NCBI GenBank assembly: GCA_022712785.1
Contig: JAFLJX010000202.1
Coordinates: 1 to 6,882 of the forward strand
Length of the DNA: 6,882 nucleotides
Direction of reading: 5' to 3'
Source of the DNA: Mycoplasmatota bacterium
GTDB lineage: Bacteria > Bacillota_I > Bacilli_A > Izemoplasmatales > Izemoplasmataceae
In this document: in pieces, positions 1 through 6,490 of the stretch
Numbering within the stretch: the first letter of the stretch is position 1
Layout: each line of letters opens with the position of its first letter
The notes under the pieces: model-generated
Told to the model about the DNA's origin: nothing
Databases searched by the model: none
What the model saw: only the letters and a program-made list of their open reading frames with translations
Translations under genes and position numbers: made by a program

Positions 1-452
1 AATACGATTTCGAATTTCTTTGCTTTTTCACTTAATGTGAAAGTTTGTCCTGGAACTGCTCTATATGATGGGATATCAACTCTTTTTCCCTCCACAAGCA
101 CGTGACCATGATTTACTAACTGTCTAGCTTGACGACGAGTTTTTGCAAATCCTGCTCTATAAACTAAGTTATCAAGTCTTGACTCTAAAAGAGTTAAGAA
201 GTTTTCCCCTTGTTTACCTAACATTTTTTTCGCTACGTTAAATGTTTTCTTGAATTGTTTCTCGTTAACACCATAAGTGAATCTTACTTTTTGTTTTTCT
301 TGAAGTTGAACTCCATACTCACTTATTTTAGTTCTTCTTTGTCCATGTTGCCCTGGAGCATATGGACGTCTTGATAATTCTTTACCTGTCTCAGAAATTG
401 AGTATTTAAGGCGTCTCGCAATCTTCCAACTAGGTCCTGTGTATCTTGACAT
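1..452 (-). CDS. rpsD: 30S ribosomal protein S4, 3' end cut by window edge
   Basis: S4 is a primary 16S rRNA-binding protein that nucleates assembly of the 30S body; in Bacillota it also represses its own mRNA. The minus strand from ATG at 452-450 gives 150 codons and runs out of the window. It begins MSRYTGPSWKIARRL and continues through RRPYAPGQHG and SEYGVQLQEKQK, all typical of S4. The S4 RNA-binding domain starts near residue 92 (SRLDNLVYRAGFAKTRRQAR, then LVNHGHVLVEGKRVDIPSY). About 50 C-terminal residues of the usual 200 are missing. The N-terminal part has no zinc-binding cysteines, so this is the zinc-free form. The start is fixed by AGGAGG at 466-461, eight bases upstream. It is monocistronic as far as visible, transcribed away from thiI, and preceded by its own promoter and a structured leader. 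Confidence 0.97.
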   Translation of the reverse strand, partial: MSRYTGPSWKIARRLKYSISETGKELSRRPYAPGQHGQRRTKISEYGVQLQEKQKVRFTYGVNEKQFKKTFNVAKKMLGKQGENFLTLLESRLDNLVYRAGFAKTRRQARQLVNHGHVLVEGKRVDIPSYRAVPGQTFTLSEKAKKFEIV

Positions 453-616
453 ATTGTATTCCTCCTTTTTTATTATGCGTCAAAGAGTAATAACGATCCA
501 TTAATCAGAATGTTTTAATATTTTCACCTCGTCAGCGGAGACTACTAGTAAACCCGTGGGAACATTCAGCAGTTAACTTAGTTCATTATTTAGCTGCCTT
601 TATTACACATGCGCAT
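453..616 (-). promoter_or_regulatory. Structured 5' leader of rpsD, probable S4 autoregulatory RNA
   Basis: Reading the minus strand from the predicted transcription start (about 616), the leader closes on itself. AUGCG (616-612) pairs with CGCAU (479-475), and after an internal loop GUAAUAA (606-600) pairs with UUAUUAC (493-487). Inside this stem are two arms: GGCAG-C-UAA (598-590) with UUA-A-CUGCU (576-568, one mismatch, one G-U), and GAAUGUU (567-561) with AACAUUC (514-508). The domain ends nine bases before the Shine-Dalgarno site. The B. subtilis rpsD leader is known to bind S4 and repress translation. That this leader does the same is inferred from position and foldability, not from a covariance match. 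Part of CAGC (596-593) could instead pair with GCUG at 536-533, so an alternative fold or pseudoknot is possible. Confidence 0.7.
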
Positions 617-621
617 TAATC

Positions 622-650
622 ATTATATAGAATGCATTATAGAATGTCAA
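622..650 (-). promoter_or_regulatory. Consensus sigma-A promoter of rpsD
   Basis: On the minus strand TTGACA (650-645) is followed by a 17-base spacer (644-628) and TATAAT (627-622). Both hexamers are perfect and the spacing is ideal, so this should be a very strong housekeeping promoter. The predicted start at about 616-615 coincides with the first paired bases of the leader RNA. The -35 box lies within the last codons of the decayed gene upstream. Confidence 0.93.
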
Positions 651-951
651 CTAATTTCACTATAACTTTTTCTGAGTATGTTTTATCTATTACATTAAAT
701 CTAGATAATGTTGGACATCTATATGTAAAACCCCTATCAAATCGCTATTTTTAAATATTGGAGTTATATTCAAATAGATAGAACCAACCTAATTTATATC
801 ATCTAAATAACTCTGAATATGAACTCAAGTTAGATAAGTTCGTTATAAAGTTGTCATCCTTAACAATATAGTATTCTAGATTAGCCAGAAGGATTTCGTA
901 ATTTTCTTTAGTATTCGCACTTTTTTCAATATTAACAAACCCAATTACCAT
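637..951 (-). pseudogene. Decayed GAF-domain free methionine-(R)-sulfoxide reductase (YtsP/fRMsr family)
   Basis: Reading three frames in turn on the minus strand recovers pieces of one fRMsr-type GAF protein. Frame one (about 951-802) gives NIEKSANTKENYEILLANL and then DDNFITNLSNLSS, like the family N-terminus, and ends in TGA at 801-799. A shift gives DDIN then TAG at 791-789 where the family has Trp of INWVGFYL, then VG. A second shift gives FYLFEYNSNI (783-754) and a stop. After a jump, DLIGVLHID (743-717) matches the family's GVLDIDSP, and a last shift gives PTLSRFNVIDK and on to KLVDIL with TAA at 639-637. About 70 residues of the intact protein (near 160 aa) are missing between the third and fourth pieces, including the region of the catalytic cysteines. 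No product can be functional. Intact members reduce free methionine-(R)-sulfoxide. As I recall, ytsP sits beside rpsD in B. subtilis, which fits the position. The original start codon is uncertain. Confidence 0.85.
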
Positions 952-996
952 ACAACAATATTTTATGTAAAAACATACAAAAAAGTAAATATTTGT

Positions 997-1004
997 GTTA
1001 AAAT
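997..1004 (+). promoter_or_regulatory. Possible extended -10 promoter for the thiI operon
   Basis: TGTTAAAAT (996-1004 region) reads as TGn-TAAAAT, an extended -10 element, and lies about 30 bases before the thiI start. The -35 position 17 bases upstream (TACAAA, 976-981) is poor. This is the best candidate I see in the AT-rich stretch 952-1033, but such sequence yields -10-like words by chance. Confidence 0.4.
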
Positions 1005-1033
1005 TATATGTGATTTTAAAGGAGCTGACACGA

Positions 1034-2257
1034 ATGTACGATAGAATTTTAGTAAGATATGGTGATTTAACTCTCAAGGGAAAAAATAAAAGAGTTTTTG
1101 TAGAAAGAGTTAATGCCTTAATAAGAGAAAAAATTGATAATCCAAATGTGAAACTTGAACAAAGACATGACCGATTATTTTTAGTTTTAAATGGTGAAGA
1201 TTATAATGAAGTACTAGAAGGTTTGAATAAAGTTTCTGGACTTTCAAGTTATAGTTTAGTTTCAAAATCTGAAAGAGATATTGATAGTATTTCTAAAAAT
1301 GCATTGGATTTAATTAAATCTGAGTTAAAAGGGAAAAAAGTTACTTTTAAAGTTGAATCAAAAAGAAGTGATAAAATTTATCCAATTAAGAGTCCAGAAA
1401 TATCAAAACAAGTTGCGGGATATGTTCTTAAAAATACAGATAATTTAATAGTAGATGTACATAATCCTGAAGTAACTCTTACTGTAGAGGTACGTTTAGA
1501 AGCTGCTTTTGTATACATTTCTAAGATAAAAGGAATGGGTGGTTTTCCTGTTGGTGTAGCCGGTAAAGGGTTGTTAATGTTATCAGGTGGTATCGATTCT
1601 CCAGTTGCTGGATTCCTTGCGATGAAGCAAGGTATAAGGATTGAGGCAATTCATTTTGAATCAACGCCTCTTACTTCGATAGAATCAGCGCAAAAAGTAA
1701 TAGATTTAACTGAAAAACTTAGCGTATTTGCGCCAAGTTCTAAGATAAAATTGCATATGGTACCCTTCCAAAAAATACACGTTGCTTTGTTAGATTATAT
1801 TCCTGAATCTTATAATATTACTATAATGAGAAGAATGATGTATCGAATTGCACAAAGTATAGCTATAAAGAACAAATGTTTAGTATTATTAAACGGAGAG
1901 AGTGTTGGGCAAGTTGCATCTCAAACTTTACAAAGTATGAGTGTTATTACAGAAGTTACTAGCATGCCTATTATTAGACCGCTTTCTACCTATGATAAGT
2001 TAGATATTATCAAAATATCAAAAGAAATTGGATGTTATAAAACATCAATAAAACCATTTGAAGATTGTTGTACAGTCTATGTTCCTAAAAAACCTACAAC
2101 AGCTCCCAAGTTAAGAAGAGCATTTGAATACGAAGCAAAATATGATTTCGCTGAACTGCTTAATGAAGCCGTTAGAGATACAAAAACAGTGATAATAACA
2201 CACAAAGAACATCTAGATATTACTATGAAAGGCTTAGTCGTTGGTGAAGTATTATGA
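1034..2257 (+). CDS. thiI: tRNA 4-thiouridine synthase ThiI, short form without rhodanese domain
   Basis: ThiI adenylates U8 of tRNA and transfers sulfur to give 4-thiouridine; in many bacteria it also supplies sulfur for the thiamine thiazole. The protein is 407 aa. The N-terminal ferredoxin-like part begins MYDRILVRYGDLTLKGKNK. A THUMP domain follows (about residues 60-165), then the PP-loop ATP pyrophosphatase domain with its nucleotide-binding motif SGGIDSPVAG at 184-193. A CC pair near 345-346 in the DCCTVYVPKKPTT motif corresponds to the reactive cysteine region. The E. coli enzyme (482 aa) has a C-terminal rhodanese domain; here the chain ends without it, as in Bacillus. ATG at 1034 is chosen over an in-frame ATG at 995 because AAAGGAG (1018-1024) lies nine bases before it. 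In Bacillus a NifS-like cysteine desulfurase gene lies next to thiI; none is seen here. First gene of the operon; its TGA overlaps the next start. Confidence 0.96.
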   Translation: MYDRILVRYGDLTLKGKNKRVFVERVNALIREKIDNPNVKLEQRHDRLFLVLNGEDYNEVLEGLNKVSGLSSYSLVSKSERDIDSISKNALDLIKSELKGKKVTFKVESKRSDKIYPIKSPEISKQVAGYVLKNTDNLIVDVHNPEVTLTVEVRLEAAFVYISKIKGMGGFPVGVAGKGLLMLSGGIDSPVAGFLAMKQGIRIEAIHFESTPLTSIESAQKVIDLTEKLSVFAPSSKIKLHMVPFQKIHVALLDYIPESYNITIMRRMMYRIAQSIAIKNKCLVLLNGESVGQVASQTLQSMSVITEVTSMPIIRPLSTYDKLDIIKISKEIGCYKTSIKPFEDCCTVYVPKKPTTAPKLRRAFEYEAKYDFAELLNEAVRDTKTVIITHKEHLDITMKGLVVGEVL

Positions 2258-3018
2258 TGGAAAAAATTGAAATTTCAAAAGGTATTTACTTATGTAGATT
2301 TGAAAAAGCTCTAGGACATTTTATAGGACTTAATGTTGTACTTATAGAAAACGGAAACGAAGCATTACTAATTGATACAGGTTACGAATATAATTTTGTT
2401 GAACTAAAGAAACATTTAGATGAAAGAAATATTACTATTACTAAAGTTGTGGTCAGTCATTTTCACCCCGATCATATTGGCGGATTAAAATACTTAGAAC
2501 ACGCAGATGTTTATGGTAGTGAATTTGCGGAGTATTCATTAAGTAAATTTAATAGTGAATTTGACCAGTTACTTCCAGATATGATTGTTAAAGATGAATT
2601 AGTTTTTAAATTTGGAAATCACACAATTAAACTTGAAAAAAATATAGGGCATTCTAAAGACGGAATTTTAATAACTATAGATAATAAATTTATGTATGTT
2701 GGTGATGATATGGTGTATTCTCACAATGGAGTATCATTAGTTCCATTCTGTGCAGATCAAATTGTTGAAAATCATATTTTATCAATTGAAAAAATATATG
2801 AAAATTACAAAAATAAAATAATTATTCCTTCACACGGAAAAATTATTGAAGATCAGAACATAATTAAACAAGATTTAGAAGATAGATTAACATATTTAAA
2901 ATATATTCAATTGAACCTAGATTGTTCTGTTGAAGACTTTAATAAAGATACTGGGATAAATTTTATTGGAGCAAAGAGTCACACATACAACACTAATAAA
3001 GAGGTGAAAAAATGGTAA
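2254..3018 (+). CDS. Metallo-beta-lactamase-fold hydrolase of unknown substrate
   Basis: The 254-residue protein has the full metal-binding set of the MBL fold. HFHPDH is at 69-74 (H69, H71, D73, H74), followed by a metal-ligand His in NIGHSKDG (H133), Asp in VGDD (near 151) and His in IPSHGK (H194). The LLIDTGY strand (39-44) before the motif is also typical. No signal peptide is present, so it is probably cytosolic. The family includes glyoxalase II-like thioesterases, lactonases and RNases. Nothing here points to the beta-CASP nucleases or to class B lactamase features, so the substrate cannot be named. The start ATG at 2254 overlaps the thiI stop (ATGA); a second ATG follows at once at 2257. 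A weak GGTGA at 2243-2247 serves as ribosome site, and translational coupling to thiI is likely. The C-terminal 50 residues are lysine- and asparagine-rich, with no motif I recognise. Confidence 0.9.
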   Translation: MMEKIEISKGIYLCRFEKALGHFIGLNVVLIENGNEALLIDTGYEYNFVELKKHLDERNITITKVVVSHFHPDHIGGLKYLEHADVYGSEFAEYSLSKFNSEFDQLLPDMIVKDELVFKFGNHTIKLEKNIGHSKDGILITIDNKFMYVGDDMVYSHNGVSLVPFCADQIVENHILSIEKIYENYKNKIIIPSHGKIIEDQNIIKQDLEDRLTYLKYIQLNLDCSVEDFNKDTGINFIGAKSHTYNTNKEVKKW

Positions 3019-4765
3019 AATGGGATTTAAGTAAATTATACAAATCTTATGATTCAAAAGAGTTTCAAAATGATGTTCTAAAGATTGATGATTACATTTT
3101 GCAGATTAATGCTTTTAAAGAAAGATTTTCAAGTAAAGAAAAAGCAAATATTATAGTTGAAGAATTTTTAAAATTAGAGATTAAGATTCAAAATCACATT
3201 GGGAAAGTATATGCTTTTGTAAGTTTACAACAAACAACTAATACAACAGACCAAGAAAGCGGAAAGTATAGCGTTATACTTCAAAAGAAATTCACAGAGT
3301 TTACTGTAACAAGCATTCTATTCACTAAATTTTTGAGCTCTTTAGGGAATATAGATGAACTTTTAAATAGCTCTAAATTCTTAAAAGAACATGCTTTTTA
3401 CATTAAAGAGATTATTAAATCAAATAAGTATAAATTAGATGAAAATACTGAAGGATTACTTTCAAAGTTGAACCAATCAGGTTCTTCAATGTGGAGTAGA
3501 CTTCAAGGGGTATTAACTTCGACTTTAGAAGTTGAATTCAATGGAGAAGTCATTACTTTACCTGAGATTATAGGGAAATCTGAAGATAGTGATCCTGAAG
3601 TTAGAAAAAGCGCATATCTTGCTGAACTAGCAGCTTATCCTAAAATTGATAAGTCTGTCGCGTTCGCTCTAAACGGTATTAAAGGTGAAGTAAACACAAT
3701 GACTGAAAAACGTGGATATAAATCTGCACTTGATCAAGCATTAATATATTCTAGAATGAATGAAGAAACATTAACTGCAATGCTTTCTTCAATGAATGAT
3801 TTTTTACCAGTTTTCAGAAAGTACTTAAAAAGAAAAGCAACTTTGCTTGGACATAATAACGGGTTACCTTGGTTTGATATGTATGCTCCTATGGGAAGCA
3901 GTGCTAAAGAATTTACTATTCCAGAAGCACAAGAATATATATTAAAAAACTTCGGTACATTTAGTCCACACTTAAAAGATTTAGCTAAAAGAGCATTTGA
4001 TGGTAATTGGATAGATTATCTACCATACAAAGGTAAAGTAGGTGGAGCTTTCTGTGCTAATATAAATCCTATTAGTGAATCTAGAATACTTCTAACTTTA
4101 ACGGTTCATTTGGTGATGTTGTAACACTAGCTCACGAGTTAGGTCATGCATATCACGGTGATAACATCTTTAGTGAAACAATATTAAACGCTGAATACAC
4201 TATGCCTGTGGCTGAGACTGCTTCAACGTTCTGTGAAACAATAGTATTGAAGGCAGCATTAAAAGACGCTGTAAAGGAAGAAAAGATATACTTGCTTGAA
4301 TCTAGTCTTCAAGGTTCTACCGCAGTTGTTGTTGATATATTATCAAGATACATTTTTGAAAGCAGTGTTTTTGAAGCTCAAAAAGGTGATTTCTTAGATG
4401 AAAATAGATTAAAAGACTTAATGATTAGTGCACAAATTGAAGCATATGGAGATGGACTAGATCCTGAATACCTGCATCCATATATGTGGTTATGGAAACC
4501 ACATTATTATAGTGGTGGACTTAGTTTCTATAACTGGCCATATGCATTTGGACTTTTATTCGCTAAAGGATTATATGGAATATATCAATTAGAAGGTAAA
4601 TCTTTCACACCTAAATACGACGAGTTGTTGAAAGCAACTGGTAAAATGAGTGTAGAAGATGTTGCTAAACTAGCTGATATTGACATAACTAAGAAAGATT
4701 TTTGGACTACTTCACTTAAAGTAATTGAAGAAGATATAAAACTTTTCTTAGAGTTAACTAAATAA
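3012..4765 (+). pseudogene. pepF: Oligoendopeptidase F (M3B family), broken by a one-base frameshift
   Basis: PepF-type enzymes are cytosolic zinc peptidases that cut short oligopeptides. The first frame (3012-4124) gives the N-terminal oligopeptidase F domain and the start of the M3 catalytic domain, up to GGAFCANINPISESRIL. It then turns into unrelated residues and stops at 4122-4124. The frame two bases on, open from 4085, gives NFNGSFGDVVTLAHELGHAY (4094 onward), which continues the family alignment exactly. Adding one base at about 4092-4093 restores a protein of about 584 aa, close to the usual 590-600. The zinc site HELGH (4133-4147) and the third ligand Glu in AETAS (4214-4216) are intact, but both lie in the second frame. 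The conserved HYYSGGLSFYNWPYA segment near the C-terminus is also there. Neither half alone would be active, and the ATG at 4202 has no ribosome site and misses HELGH. The start has GAGGTG at 3001-3006 and overlaps the previous gene by 7 nt. A sequencing or assembly error is as likely as true decay, because the rest is well preserved. Confidence 0.9.
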
Positions 4766-4781
4766 TTAAAGGAGGCTTATT

Positions 4782-5162
4782 ATGAAAAAAATATTATTAT
4801 TGATAGTAGCATTGATTTTTGTCTTTACATTATCAGCTTGTTCCAAAGGATATACTGATATTTCGAACGAAGAATTAGTAGAAATGTTAGAAAGTGATGT
4901 TGATTATATCTTTGTTGATGTTAGAACTTCAAATGAGTTCTATACTGAAAGAATCGCTGGATTTTTCAACTATGATTTTTACAATTTCGAGGATAATCAC
5001 TCGCTATTAGATAAACTAGATACTAGTAAACCTGTGGTTATAATGTGTAATAGTGGAAATAGAAGTGTAGAAGCTTCTAAAATATTTTTAGACATTGGAT
5101 TTACAGAAGTTTACAACCTTAAAAACGGTATTGAAGGTTGGGACGGAGAAACTATTAGCTAA
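4782..5162 (+). CDS. Rhodanese-domain lipoprotein
   Basis: A 126-residue protein with a lipoprotein signal: MKK, a hydrophobic stretch (residues 4-16), and lipobox LSAC with the lipidated Cys at 20. The mature part is a single rhodanese domain. FVDVRTSNEF (44-53) opens the fold, and the active-site loop is CNSGNRS with the catalytic Cys at 89; the family end GGIEGW appears here as NGIEGW (115-120). The usual GHIxGAxNIP stretch is degenerate (ERIAGFFNYDF). Rhodaneses of this six-residue loop type carry persulfide sulfur. Here the domain would sit outside the membrane, so it can hardly pass sulfur to cytosolic ThiI, though both genes share an operon. The real substrate is unknown. AAAGGAGG (4768-4775) is an excellent ribosome site six bases before ATG. 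It follows pepF by 16 nt and is the last gene before a terminator. Confidence 0.92.
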   Translation: MKKILLLIVALIFVFTLSACSKGYTDISNEELVEMLESDVDYIFVDVRTSNEFYTERIAGFFNYDFYNFEDNHSLLDKLDTSKPVVIMCNSGNRSVEASKIFLDIGFTEVYNLKNGIEGWDGETIS

Positions 5163-5189
5163 AAGAGTCATTAATTTGACTCTTTTTTT
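5161..5189 (+). terminator. Intrinsic terminator of the thiI operon
   Basis: AAAAGAGTCA (5161-5170) pairs perfectly with TGACTCTTTT (5177-5186) around a six-base loop (TTAATT), and the T run continues to 5189. The left arm starts inside the TAA stop codon (5160-5162) of the rhodanese gene. The A-rich left flank makes it a plausible terminator on the minus strand as well, although no minus-strand gene is near. Confidence 0.93.
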
Positions 5190-5201
5190 CTTATAATAAT
5201 G

Positions 5202-5207
5202 TATAAT
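5202..5207 (+). promoter_or_regulatory. -10 box upstream of the RNA methyltransferase
   Basis: A perfect TATAAT lies 25 bases before the start codon, and another TATAAT is at 5192-5197. The only -35-like word is TTGACT (5176-5181), inside the terminator stem, 20 bases from this box and 10 from the other. Neither distance is ideal. A start near 5214 would leave a leader of only about 13 bases with the ribosome site GGAGGT (5215-5220). A promoter here is needed by logic, since a terminator precedes the gene, but its exact boxes are uncertain. Confidence 0.55.
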
Positions 5208-5226
5208 ATATATTGGAGGTGACTTT

Positions 5227-5937
5227 ATGGAAATAACAAGTGTTAATAATCAGCTAATTAAAGATATGGCAAAACTACATCAAAAGAAGTACAGAGATGA
5301 GTTAGAACTATTTTTAATTGAAGGATTCCATCTATATGAAGAAGCTTTAAAAATGGATGTAATAAAAACTATATTTACTACAGATGATATAATTCAAGGT
5401 CACAACGTTATACATGTGTCTCAATCAGTATTGGAAAAACTAGCTAAAACAAATAATCCACAAAAAATCATTTGTGTTTGTGAGAAATTAAAAAGAGAAA
5501 ATATCTGTGATAGAGTCTTAATAATAGAAGGTATTCAAGACCCTGGTAATTTAGGAACTCTACTTAGAAGTGCTCTGGCTTTTGACTTCAAAACTGTGAT
5601 ATTAGATAACACAGTTGATATTTATAATGACAAAGTAATTAGGAGTACTCAAGGAGCAATGTTTAAACTAAATTTCATTGAGATGAATACACTAGATTTT
5701 ATGAATCTTCATCGTGATTTTGAATACATAGGAACATCATTAAATGGGGAATCATTGGATACGTTTAGAGCGTCACAGAAGATAGCTGTAATCTTAGGTA
5801 ATGAGGGTAACGGTCTTAGTTCAGACGTTTTAAATAAAACAAATAAAAACATAACAATTAAGATAAATGAAGTAGAAAGTTTAAATGTTGGTGTTGCCGG
5901 AAGTATAATTATGCATCATATCAACCGTAATACTTAA
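5227..5937 (+). CDS. SpoU/TrmH-family RNA 2'-O-ribose methyltransferase (YsgA-like)
   Basis: A 236-residue SPOUT enzyme that would transfer methyl from S-adenosylmethionine to a ribose 2'-OH in rRNA or tRNA. The N-terminal 80 residues form the substrate-binding domain (LFLIEGFHLYEEAL at 28-41). The C-terminal trefoil-knot domain shows all three SpoU motifs: QDPGNLGTLLRSA (104-116, Asn 108 and Arg 114), ILGNEGNGLSS (189-199), and ESLNVGVAGSIIMH (217-230). The size and N-terminus resemble B. subtilis YsgA and 23S rRNA methyltransferases of the RlmB group, but the exact target nucleotide cannot be told from sequence. The start is set by GGAGGT at 5215-5220. It is isolated between a terminator and the rimP promoter, so it is probably a single-gene unit. 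No terminator is seen after its TAA, so readthrough into rimP is possible. Confidence 0.93.
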   Translation: MEITSVNNQLIKDMAKLHQKKYRDELELFLIEGFHLYEEALKMDVIKTIFTTDDIIQGHNVIHVSQSVLEKLAKTNNPQKIICVCEKLKRENICDRVLIIEGIQDPGNLGTLLRSALAFDFKTVILDNTVDIYNDKVIRSTQGAMFKLNFIEMNTLDFMNLHRDFEYIGTSLNGESLDTFRASQKIAVILGNEGNGLSSDVLNKTNKNITIKINEVESLNVGVAGSIIMHHINRNT

Positions 5938-5952
5938 AAAAATATAAGATAC

Positions 5953-5981
5953 TTGATTTTAATATTTAATAATGATATACT
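5953..5981 (+). promoter_or_regulatory. Promoter of the rimP-nusA operon
   Basis: TTGATT (5953-5958), a 17-base spacer, and TATACT (5976-5981) preceded by TGA, which makes an extended -10 (TGnTATACT). The predicted start is near 5988, giving a leader of about 59 bases that contains the hairpin at 5999-6024. Four of six -35 bases and five of six -10 bases match the consensus. Confidence 0.85.
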
Positions 5982-5998
5982 ATCAATGCATATGAGTT

Positions 5999-6029
5999 AG
6001 AGAGTGGGTCAAATCCCGCTCTTTATTTT
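5999..6029 (+). promoter_or_regulatory. Terminator-like hairpin in the rimP-nusA leader, possible attenuator
   Basis: AGAGAGTGGG (5999-6008) pairs with CCCGCTCTTT (6015-6024), ten pairs with two G-U, around the loop TCAAAT. It is followed by an interrupted T tract (TTTATTTT). It lies between promoter and ribosome site, about 11 bases after the predicted transcript start. In B. subtilis a NusA-dependent terminator in the same place lets NusA limit its own operon. The G-U pairs and broken T tract are what such a terminator would show. That role is inferred here; simple 5' stabilisation of the mRNA is an alternative. Confidence 0.7.
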
Positions 6030-6046
6030 GTAAAAAGGAGTAAACC

Positions 6047-6478
6047 ATGGAAAAGATAAAAGGAATAATTAAAAAGATAGTTGAAGATTTAGGATACTAT
6101 TTATATGATGTAGTTTATGATAAAAAAGGATCTATCAATGTTTTAGAAGTTTTAATAGAAAACGATACATCAATCGATATTGATGATTGTGTAATTGTTT
6201 CTAAAAATATAAGCAAACAATTAGATCTTTTAGACCCTATCAAAGAGGCATATAATTTAGAAGTTGCAAGTAGTGGTGCAGAAAGAGAATTAAGAAATAG
6301 CGAAGAAATTTTAAGAGCTATTGGACAACATGTTTACATAGAAACTATGGAACAAAAATTTGATGGGAAACTTAAATCTTTTAAAGATGGATTCCTTGAA
6401 ATACTTCACAACAACAAAAGAACTACAAAGGTTAATTATATTGATGTTAGTTATATAAGACTAGCTATCATCAAATAG
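6047..6478 (+). CDS. rimP: Ribosome maturation factor RimP
   Basis: RimP binds the free 30S subunit and helps its late assembly around the S12 and S5 region. The 143-residue protein has the N-terminal alpha/beta domain (about 1-75) and the C-terminal SH3-like domain (about 88-143). The family motif normally written EVSSPGLxRPL appears as EVASSGAERELR near 72-83, with Pro replaced, but the frame, length (usual about 150) and position before nusA make the call secure. GGAG at 6037-6040 is six bases before ATG. Its TAG overlaps the nusA ribosome site, so the two genes are co-transcribed from the promoter at 5953-5981. Confidence 0.94.
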   Translation: MEKIKGIIKKIVEDLGYYLYDVVYDKKGSINVLEVLIENDTSIDIDDCVIVSKNISKQLDLLDPIKEAYNLEVASSGAERELRNSEEILRAIGQHVYIETMEQKFDGKLKSFKDGFLEILHNNKRTTKVNYIDVSYIRLAIIK

Positions 6479-6490
6479 GAGGATATAGAA

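Noticed and set aside
529..535. CUGACGA in the rpsD leader as a hammerhead ribozyme core.
   Set aside because: The following GAAA comes after only a few bases with no stem II, and the other conserved parts are absent.
995..1033. A longer ThiI start at ATG 995, adding 13 residues.
   Set aside because: The good ribosome site (1018-1024) lies downstream of it, and ThiI proteins typically begin at MYDRILVRYG; the extension also overlaps the likely promoter.
799..1077. A 92-codon minus-strand reading frame as a whole gene.
   Set aside because: Its first 40 codons are antisense to the thiI start and its ribosome site. Only the part from about 951 on resembles a family, and that part belongs to the decayed fRMsr gene, which continues in other frames past the TGA.
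2255..2257. TGA read as tryptophan (Mycoplasma code).
   Set aside because: TGA ends ThiI at the expected length with the next gene overlapping it, and visible tryptophans in S4, PepF and the rhodanese are TGG.
4085..4124. Programmed -1 frameshifting to make full-length PepF.
   Set aside because: No X XXY YYZ slippery heptamer is in the pepF frame within the overlap, and I see no obvious stimulatory hairpin; such frameshifting is not known for this family.
4202..4765. The 187-codon frame as an independent gene.
   Set aside because: It is the C-terminal part of PepF; there is no ribosome site before ATG 4202, and the frame with family similarity extends upstream to 4094 through HELGH.
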